From Solobacterium sp. (GTDB lineage: Bacteria > Bacillota_I > Bacilli_A > Erysipelotrichales > Erysipelotrichaceae): DNA of 52,037 nucleotides. Both the position numbers and the translations under genes were made by a program. Under the pieces are notes generated by a model. That model did not search any database. It saw nothing but the letters and a program-made list of their open reading frames with translations, and was not told the origin of the DNA. Below are positions 15,022 to 20,031 of this stretch, piece after piece. Location: assembly GCA_017512555.1 (NCBI GenBank), contig JAFWFE010000003.1:1-52037 (forward strand), read 5' to 3'. The stretch's first letter is position 1, and each line of letters begins with the position of its first letter.

Positions 15022-15270
15022 ATGAAAGACCCTTATAATTTCAAACCCGGGGAACGTGTTACAAGTGCTATTATGGGCTATTATTACGGAGTGCCGGGAA
15101 CTATCACCGGCAGATCTATAGTAAATCTTGAAGGGAAAAGAAGTTATAGAATCCAGCTGGATTCAGGAAAGATTATTTCTTTACAATACGACTATATCCG
15201 GAGAATACAGCCAGGAGAAACAGAACCGGATCCAGAGCCGGAAGAGATCCAGGAAGAGCCGGAGCCGTGA
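15022..15270 (+). CDS. small basic/acidic protein with an SH3-like core
   Basis: 82 residues. Residues of about 8-62 read as a small beta barrel (PGERVTSAIMGYYYGVPGTI, then SYRIQLDSGKIISLQYDYIRRIQ), in the style of KOW/SH3-like nucleic-acid or protein binding folds. An acidic Pro/Glu tail made of PEPEEIQEEPEP follows. No named family. The next gene starts at GTG three bases after its stop codon. Confidence 0.5.
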   Translation: MKDPYNFKPGERVTSAIMGYYYGVPGTITGRSIVNLEGKRSYRIQLDSGKIISLQYDYIRRIQPGETEPDPEPEEIQEEPEP

Positions 15271-15273
15271 AGC

Positions 15274-15690
15274 GTGAAAAGATCCACCCTGAAAGCACAC
15301 TATAATAAGTGGTTATTGTATCTTAAGAAAAAACAAGAAATAGAATATCTATACGATACCAGGAGAGCAGCACAGCCCTTCAGGATATCGAAAACCAGCA
15401 CCGGCAATTATTACGACCCTGTGAAGGAAGCAGTATTTCTTATCGACGAAAAGAAAGAAGAACTATACAAGTTTTATATCCAGATCCTGGAAGAGGAAGA
15501 AAGTATCTTTCAGTGGTTAGATACAATACCAGACCGCCGCTTTAGATCTATAGTAATATCTCATTATATAAGCGGTATGAACTGGAAAAAAACAGATATA
15601 TTTCTGTATCAGACAGGTTCCGGGAGTTGTTCCAGTACATACTATAACCGCTATATAGAAGCACATCCGGAGATACTGGAAGACGAATAA
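15274..15690 (+). CDS. RinA/ArpU-like (sigma region 4-like) phage transcription regulator
   Basis: A 138-residue protein starting at GTG, 3 bases after the previous stop. The C-terminal part, FQWLDTIPDRRFRSIVISHY then ISGMNWKKTDIFLY and TYYNRYIEAHPEI, matches the pattern of ArpU/RinA/DUF1492 proteins (IPDxxYRxxLxxRYIxGxxWxxIAxxxxYS...). That is an HTH akin to sigma-70 region 4, which activates phage late (packaging) operons. The HTH turn is somewhat longer than usual. Carried by a capsid-less element it could sense or hijack a helper's late transcription; that is inference. An ACAGA-N6-TCTGT copy lies inside the gene. Confidence 0.55.
   Translation: MKRSTLKAHYNKWLLYLKKKQEIEYLYDTRRAAQPFRISKTSTGNYYDPVKEAVFLIDEKKEELYKFYIQILEEEESIFQWLDTIPDRRFRSIVISHYISGMNWKKTDIFLYQTGSGSCSSTYYNRYIEAHPEILEDE
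15592..15607. repeat. ACAGA-N6-TCTGT dispersed repeat, copy 2
   Basis: ACAGA-TATATT-TCTGT followed by AT, within the RinA/ArpU-like gene. Confidence 0.6.
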
Positions 15691-16097
15691 AACCCGGCAG
15701 AGAATAAACGCAAATAAGGCAAAATACAGGGAATTTATCAGTAATGATAATTTATACATACTCAATAAAAAGAGCCTAAAACAGCCCCAAACAAAGCCAT
15801 AGAAGAGCCGGGAAAACAGAAGCCACAGCCTACAGAACTATATCAGAAGTGATCCGGAACGATACCGGCATTATATCGGAACTGATCCGGGAGAGATCCG
15901 GGAAAAAAGAGCACCTGAAACGGCACTGGAGAACACCAGGCACCACAAAAGGCACCAGAACAGAGCACCAGAGCAGACAGAGAAAGAGAAAGGACAGAGA
16001 AAAAATGAAACAATTTACAAAATACGATACATGAAGGGAAGAGCCGGCGGAGATCCTGGCACCTACAACAAACGATATCAGAACAGATCCGGAATCC
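15691..16097. other. non-coding stretch of the element
   Basis: No convincing gene. A 61-residue ATG frame at 15849-16034 is Arg/Lys/Thr-rich, lacks a ribosome binding site and looks like a by-product of GATCCGG and GGCACCA repeats. A start-less frame around 15710-15790 (KYREFISNDNLYILNKK) has coding character and might be a remnant of a lost gene. Confidence 0.45.
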
Positions 16098-16325
16098 ATG
16101 TTATACTTTAATAATAGGGATCCGGAAGAAATGGCACAGAGCACAAAGGCACATATAAAGGCAGTGATAAAGTATAAGAAGAGTAAAACTAAGCAATTTA
16201 ATCTTTCATTAAATACCAGCACTGACAGAGATATTATAGAAAAGCTGGAGAGCGTGCCAAGTAAACAAGGATATATAAAGACCCTGATCCGGGAAGATAT
16301 CGAAAAGGAAAGCCAGGAAGAATAA
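16098..16325 (+). CDS. ribbon-helix-helix-like small protein
   Basis: 75 residues from ATG 16098, or 64 from ATG 16131. The pattern STKAHIKAVIKY, then TKQFNLSLNTSTDRDIIEKL and a final helix GYIKTLIREDI, follows the Arc-type proteins common on mobile elements (a short strand QFNLSLN, two helices, an RxxI end). These act as dimeric DNA-binding regulators or antitoxins. The shorter start fits the family better (MAQSTKAH...), but neither start has a clear ribosome binding site. No toxin-like neighbour is evident. Confidence 0.55.
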   Translation: MLYFNNRDPEEMAQSTKAHIKAVIKYKKSKTKQFNLSLNTSTDRDIIEKLESVPSKQGYIKTLIREDIEKESQEE

Positions 16326-16346
16326 AACCCGGCTTTTTTTCTTTTT

Positions 16347-16377
16347 TGTTGACAATGTTTATATGTCAACATATACT
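16347..16377 (+). promoter_or_regulatory. strong promoter overlapped by a palindromic operator
   Basis: A consensus -35 TTGACA (16349-16354), 17-base spacer and -10 TATACT (16372-16377). TGTTGACA (16347-16354) and TGTCAACA (16364-16371) are a perfect 8-bp inverted repeat with a 9-base gap covering the -35 and the -10 edge, and a third TGACA follows at 16377. This is the layout of a tightly repressed promoter. The adjacent RHH-like gene is a natural candidate regulator. Confidence 0.75.
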
Positions 16378-16403
16378 GACATTGAAAGAAGGGAGAAAAA
16401 GCC

Positions 16404-16442
16404 ATGAAAAAACCAGTTGCAAACAATACCAGAGCACCATAA
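16404..16442 (+). CDS. possible 12-residue leader peptide
   Basis: ATG at 16404 follows an AGAAGGGAG ribosome binding site and the strong promoter; it encodes MKKPVANNTRAP and stops. The words AAAAACCAGTTGCA recur at 16624-16637, where the same frame reads EKPVADRFLNERIKQVYHA and stops. The 12-mer may be a leader peptide, or the broken start of a small gene interrupted by about 220 bases. Confidence 0.3.
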   Translation: MKKPVANNTRAP

Positions 16443-16676
16443 TAAATGAAAATCGTTCCCGGATCTTCTGGCACAGGATCCAGGAACGGCAGCACAGCAA
16501 CGGCATAGTAAAAGACCCCACCAAGAGAACCATAATTATTTCCCACAGGTGAAAGAGTGCCGGCACTGGAGAACAAAAGAAAAGCCCTGGAAACGGCAAT
16601 TTCCAGAGCCGGCACCTATTCACAGAAAAACCAGTTGCAGACAGATTTTTAAATGAAAGGATAAAACAAGTATATC

Positions 16677-17015
16677 ATGCTTAAAAATGATTATTCAATC
16701 ATTGTAGAAACAATGGAAGACACATTATCAAAAATAAATCTATTCGGAATGATAACAGATACAAAAGAAATATCTGATAATATCTGCTATATCGTGCAGA
16801 ATATCGATAGTTACATTGTATTTGTTGAAGATCCGGAGGAGGCGGAAACCATGCGCCAGACCTTGGAAAATATCGGAATACAGTTTGAAGATATCCGGCA
16901 CGAACTGCAAGCCAGTACATTTTCACTCTTATGTCTAATAGACAAAATGGTATTTCTCACAGACGAAGAAAAAAAAGAACTTCTGGAGTCAGTAAACCAT
17001 GATCCGGAGAATTGA
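16677..17015 (+). CDS. hypothetical acidic protein of the element
   Basis: 112 residues, acidic, with alternating helix/strand character (IIVETMEDTLSKINLFGMIT, then ICYIVQNIDSYIVFVEDPEEAE) and a helical C-terminus. I do not recognise the family. The ATG overlaps the end of the short KPVA frame; AAAGGA lies about 15 bases upstream, so the start is uncertain. Small acidic proteins in satellites are sometimes anti-restriction or capsid-interference factors, but there is no motif to argue for it. Confidence 0.5.
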   Translation: MLKNDYSIIVETMEDTLSKINLFGMITDTKEISDNICYIVQNIDSYIVFVEDPEEAETMRQTLENIGIQFEDIRHELQASTFSLLCLIDKMVFLTDEEKKELLESVNHDPEN

Positions 17016-17019
17016 TTAT

Positions 17020-17035
17020 ACAGAGATCCTTCTGT
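17020..17035. repeat. ACAGA-N6-TCTGT dispersed repeat, copy 3
   Basis: ACAGA-GATCCT-TCTGT followed by AT, in the gap before the integrase gene. Confidence 0.6.
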
Positions 17036-17124
17036 ATACATTCTTCCTATATCTCTTTATAAGAACGTTCCTGTTTATTGTAGGGATAGACTTCTGAACA
17101 GATCCGGAAGGACAGCAAAAGAAA

Positions 17125-17147
17125 AAGCCTGGATAATTTCCAGGCTT
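17125..17147 (+). terminator. hairpin before the integrase gene
   Basis: AAGCCTGG / CCAGGCTT, a perfect 8-bp stem with a 7-base loop, 20 bases before the int ATG. The T tail is weak (ACTTAT), so it may be an attenuator rather than a full terminator. Confidence 0.5.
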
Positions 17148-17167
17148 ACTTATAGGAGCGTAAAACC

Positions 17168-18295
17168 ATGAAGAAAGAGAAATATGTACACGTATATAAA
17201 AACGGATCCGGAAACAAGATAATAAAGATCCAGATCCAGGCATACGGGCAGAAGTACACAAAAACATTAAATTTCAAGAACTACCAGACAGAAAAAGAAG
17301 CCATACTGGCAGCGGTAGAAATCCGGGATAAAAAATTAGTAGAAATGAAAGCCGGGTATACGGTAAGCAATTTTAAGACCGTGAAAGAGATCTTCTTAAA
17401 ATCCTACGATGTATTGCCGGTAAGACAAAAGACGGTAGAAAGACATAAACATTTTTACAAAGTCGGAATTGATAAATACAGCAATTACACCATAGACAAA
17501 ATAACACCGGCAGATATCCAGGAATCAATAAACGCATATTCCAGGAACCATACCAGAGAGCAGACAAGCCATCTTCTGGCAGTATGGCGGAGAATTTATA
17601 AGACAGCGGTAATGTTAAATATAAACATTCCAGATAGAACTATCCCGGTAGTTATCCCGGAATGTAAGAAGGAAGAGCCACGGAAAAAAGAAATTTCTTC
17701 AGAAGATCTTCTGTTATTTCTGGAAGCCCTGGAAGAGTACAACGGCGGAGAGATCCGGGCAGCGTATGAGAATAAATGCTTATATTATGTTATTCAGGTA
17801 ATGAGATATACCGGCATAAGACCGGCGGAAGCCCTGGCATTATCCAGACAGGATATATATCTTACTTCTGATAAAACCGGGTATATTTCCATAAATAAAG
17901 CCGTACACAGCACCATAGAAAGCAGAAACGAAATAGGCACCACCAAAACCGCAAAAAGTAATAGAGTTGTACCAGTGCCGGCGGATCTTGTACCGATCCT
18001 GAAAGAGTGCCTTATATGGTCAAAATATGAGTTGATATTCTCCGATTATTACGGAAATATCCAGAGCATAGATAGAGTATCAGATTATATCCGGAGAGTT
18101 GCCAGAAAAGCCGGGATACAATTCAACCTGTATATGTTACGGCACCAGCTAAGCACAGATCTATTTAGCACAGGAATAAATCCAGCCGTGATCCGGGATA
18201 TCTTAGGACATGAATCTATAGACATGAGTCTATATTATGCAGTATCTAAGGAAGAAGAAAAAGAAAAGGCACTGGAGAAAAGGAAGTTTAGTTGA
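17168..18295 (+). CDS. int: tyrosine recombinase (integrase)
   Basis: A 375-residue phage-type integrase. An N-terminal arm-binding region (about residues 1-65) and SAM-like core-binding domain (about residues 70-165) precede the catalytic domain: Arg218 in TGIRPAEAL, Arg325-His326 in YMLRHQLST, LGHESID, and the nucleophile Tyr357 in MSLYYAV. It should recombine the 19-bp core in tRNA-Lys. The first His of HxLRH is Tyr here, a change seen in other integrases. ATAGGAG precedes the ATG. The gene lies at the attR end pointing outward, far from the repressor, unlike classic PICIs. Its stop overlaps the next ATG. Confidence 0.93.
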   Translation: MKKEKYVHVYKNGSGNKIIKIQIQAYGQKYTKTLNFKNYQTEKEAILAAVEIRDKKLVEMKAGYTVSNFKTVKEIFLKSYDVLPVRQKTVERHKHFYKVGIDKYSNYTIDKITPADIQESINAYSRNHTREQTSHLLAVWRRIYKTAVMLNINIPDRTIPVVIPECKKEEPRKKEISSEDLLLFLEALEEYNGGEIRAAYENKCLYYVIQVMRYTGIRPAEALALSRQDIYLTSDKTGYISINKAVHSTIESRNEIGTTKTAKSNRVVPVPADLVPILKECLIWSKYELIFSDYYGNIQSIDRVSDYIRRVARKAGIQFNLYMLRHQLSTDLFSTGINPAVIRDILGHESIDMSLYYAVSKEEEKEKALEKRKFS

Positions 18296-18504
18296 TGAAG
18301 GAAATATATATCAGTGAAGATCTACAGGAATACCGGCAGCATATAAACGCAAGTTTAGAAAATCCGGGAGCCTGGAGAACATGGCAAATAATACACGATA
18401 TAAGCAAAGCCAGGGTAACAGATCCGGAAGGAAAAACAAAAGGATTCCTGATCTATTCCGGGAAGCTGGAGAGCGTAAAGAACTGGATAAAATTAGATAA
18501 ATGA
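18295..18504 (+). CDS. small hypothetical protein downstream of integrase
   Basis: 69 residues from ATG 18295, which overlaps the int stop (TGATG). Compact and mixed in character (MKEIYISEDLQEYRQHINAS, PGAWRTWQIIHDISKARV, GFLIYSGKLESVKNWIKL). Family unknown. The coupling suggests a partner of integrase or a last-gene accessory. A strong terminator follows. Confidence 0.5.
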   Translation: MKEIYISEDLQEYRQHINASLENPGAWRTWQIIHDISKARVTDPEGKTKGFLIYSGKLESVKNWIKLDK

Positions 18505-18509
18505 AGGAC

Positions 18510-18546
18510 AGCCGGCAAGCCATGAAGCAAGCCGGCTTTTTTTTTT
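18510..18546 (+). terminator. terminator of the element's integrase operon
   Basis: AGCCGGC / GCCGGCT (7 bp, extendable with one mismatch) followed by a run of ten T. Confidence 0.9.
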
Positions 18547-18605
18547 GGATCCAGAACAGATCCGGGAACTGATCCGGAAGGATCCAGAACAGCCACAGGA
18601 TAAAA

Positions 18606-18621
18606 ACAGATATTCTTCTGT
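18606..18621. repeat. ACAGA-N6-TCTGT dispersed repeat, copy 4
   Basis: ACAGA-TATTCT-TCTGT followed by AT, in the non-coding tail of the element. Confidence 0.6.
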
Positions 18622-18706
18622 ATTCTGGAGAGATCCGGGAAGGATCCAGGCAGAATCCGGAAGTGATCCAGACGGAAGCCAGGGAAGATCCGGAAGCCCT
18701 ATAAAA

Positions 18707-18722
18707 TCAGATCTATTTCTGT
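18707..18722. repeat. ACAGA-N6-TCTGT dispersed repeat, copy 5 (imperfect)
   Basis: TCAGA-TCTATT-TCTGT followed by AT; one mismatch in the left arm. Confidence 0.5.
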
Positions 18723-18781
18723 ATTCCAGAAGAGATCCGGAGAGAATCCAGAAAGCACAGAGAAACAGAGAAACTATAAAA

Positions 18782-18805
18782 ATATTCTCAAAAATATTCC
18801 CAAAC
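18782..18805 (+). repeat. right arm-type repeats
   Basis: ATATTCTCAAAA at 18782-18793 and ATATTCCCAAAC at 18794-18805 match the pair at 9349-9371 in the same orientation. Confidence 0.6.
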
Positions 18806-18847
18806 TAAGAAAAACCGCATAATTAAAGGATTTTTTACACGTTTCAC

Positions 18848-18866
18848 AATCCCTAAGGGGTCACCA
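18848..18866 (+). repeat. attR (19-bp core)
   Basis: Identical to the tRNA-Lys 3' end at 9193-9211; marks the right boundary of the element. Confidence 0.92.
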
Positions 18867-18876
18867 GTCGCATATA

Positions 18877-18899
18877 AAGCCCTGATATAAGGGCTTTTT
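18877..18899 (+). terminator. displaced terminator of tRNA-Lys
   Basis: AAGCCCT / AGGGCTT with a 6-base loop and T tail lies 10 bases after attR. Before integration it would have directly followed tRNA-Lys. Confidence 0.8.
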
Positions 18900-18960
18900 C
18901 TTATATTCAGTGACGGATGGATAATTCCTGTTACAATTAATACCGGGTAAGAGTACAGAC

Positions 18961-20013
18961 ATGATCGTAGAAAAAGAATTATTTGAGCGTTTACGTCCGG
19001 ATCCGGACAGATTAATACAGTATGGCTTTCAGAAAGAAGGAAATACTTTTCTGTACCGTAAATCTCTTGACCAGGGTGGTTTCTACGCGAAGATCACGGT
19101 TAGGGGTAATACGTTGTCCGGCAAGGTCATGGATGCGGATACGGAAGAAGAATATATCCAGGTACATCTTCCCGGACAGCACGGAGAGTTTGCGGCACGA
19201 ATCTCTGAGGCATACCTGGCAGTACTGGAAGAGATTGCGGCACAGTGTTTCTCTCCGGTGGAGTTTATCTCTGATCAGGCGAATCGTGTCGCAGGACAAG
19301 TATATGATCGTTATGGTGTTACCCCGGATCATCCCTTCGCAAAAGCCCAATCTTACGCTGTATTCAGGCATCCCGGAAACAAGAAGTGGTTTGGACTGAT
19401 CATGGATATTGACCGCAAGGTACTGGAGAAAACCGAAGGAATGATGGATATCCTGAATCTTAAGGTTACACCTGAGACCTATGAAGAAGCGTTGAAACGG
19501 GATGGCATCTATCCGGCATATCACATGAATAAGAAACAGTGGATCACCATCGTTCTGGATGAACGTGTTGAGGATGAAAAGATCCTGGAATTGCTGGAAG
19601 AGAGTTACCGGCTGAGCAGCGGCCCTTCCAAAAGAAAAGCCGGCAGACAGGCATGGCTGATTCCTGCGTCACCGCAAATGTACGATGTGGGAAAGGGATT
19701 CCGTACCCATGGCAATTCTCTGGACTGGCATCAGCGTATCGATGTACGTGCCGGGGATCTGGTATTCATCTATATGACCGCGCCAGTATCTTCTATCATT
19801 TATGTCTGTGAAGTGAAGAAAGCCGGGATCGTGGATAAAGACGGTGTCAGACGGATGCGGTTATACCTGTTCAAGGAGTTCGAACCAGGGAGGTATCCTC
19901 TGTCCATGATGAAGGAATACGGAATATCCGGTGTTCGCGGGGCACGCAGGATGACGGATGAATTATACGCGGTAATTCTTCCGGAGATTGAAAAGTGTCA
20001 GACATCAGGATAA
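18961..20013 (+). CDS. MmcQ/YjbR-like domain fused to an EVE/PUA-like domain
   Basis: A 350-residue multi-domain protein. Residues 1-85 are a small N-terminal module of unknown kind. Residues of about 95-210 match MmcQ/YjbR (SYAVFRHPGNKKWFGLIMDI, then YPAYHMNKKQWITIVLDERV), a CyaY-like fold with proposed DNA binding. Residues of about 225-335 look like an EVE/PUA-type domain (AWLIPASPQMYDVGKGF, RAGDLVFIYMTAPVSSIIYV), a fold that reads modified bases or RNA. No enzyme motif is seen. It lies directly beyond attR and upstream of a GH2 gene and a Card1-like gene. A role in recognising modified nucleic acid is inference. Confidence 0.7.
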   Translation: MIVEKELFERLRPDPDRLIQYGFQKEGNTFLYRKSLDQGGFYAKITVRGNTLSGKVMDADTEEEYIQVHLPGQHGEFAARISEAYLAVLEEIAAQCFSPVEFISDQANRVAGQVYDRYGVTPDHPFAKAQSYAVFRHPGNKKWFGLIMDIDRKVLEKTEGMMDILNLKVTPETYEEALKRDGIYPAYHMNKKQWITIVLDERVEDEKILELLEESYRLSSGPSKRKAGRQAWLIPASPQMYDVGKGFRTHGNSLDWHQRIDVRAGDLVFIYMTAPVSSIIYVCEVKKAGIVDKDGVRRMRLYLFKEFEPGRYPLSMMKEYGISGVRGARRMTDELYAVILPEIEKCQTSG

Positions 20014-20018
20014 TCGGG

Positions 20019-20031
20019 TATAATGTGTATA
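20019..20031 (+). promoter_or_regulatory. TATAAT-N6-ATG: promoter predicting a leaderless mRNA
   Basis: A perfect TATAAT (20019-20024), six bases, then ATG (20031). Transcription should start on the A of the start codon. No Shine-Dalgarno sequence is present. Confidence 0.6.

Larger units (their letters stand above)
16326..16676. other. gap holding the repressed promoter and a duplicated KPVA coding word
   Basis: Apart from the promoter/operator and the 12-codon frame, no gene is convincing. A 68-residue frame at 16346-16552 starts inside the promoter and is rejected. A 14-base word is repeated at about 16408 and 16624. Confidence 0.5.
18547..18847. other. non-coding attR-proximal region rich in GATCCGG
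   Basis: Between the int-operon terminator and attR there is no supported gene. It carries five GATCCGG words, two ACAGA-type repeats and the right arm repeats. A TTG-initiated frame here only reads out the repeats (DPE, QIRE). Confidence 0.6.
9193..18866. mobile_element. tRNA-Lys-integrated satellite-like / integrative element (about 9.7 kb)
   Basis: The boundaries are the 19-bp direct repeats at 9193-9211 and 18848-18866. Inside, in order: a leftward repressor, a divergent control region, rightward Cro-like and excisionase-like genes, an SF3 helicase, an iteron cluster, small coiled-coil genes, a structured non-coding region, a RinA/ArpU-like regulator, an RHH-like protein, a tyrosine integrase and a last small gene with a terminator. 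No capsid, portal, tail, lysis, terminase, relaxase or coupling-protein gene is recognisable. Size, replication module and regulation resemble phage-inducible chromosomal islands, but here int lies at the far end from the repressor. Composition is distinct from the chromosome: purine-rich sense strand, very frequent GATCCGG. An integrative mobilizable element or a decayed prophage are alternatives. Confidence 0.85.

Noticed and set aside
15849..16034. A 61-codon ATG frame rich in Arg, Lys and Thr
   Set aside because: No ribosome binding site, low complexity, and composition set by GATCCGG and GGCACCA repeats.
16346..16552. A 68-codon frame over the strong promoter
   Set aside because: It starts upstream of the predicted transcription start and reads through the operator, so it could not be made from that promoter.
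18545..18808. A TTG-started 87-codon frame after the integrase operon
   Set aside because: It begins inside the terminator T run, lacks ATG and ribosome binding site, and its DPE/QIRE words are just GATCCGG read in frame.
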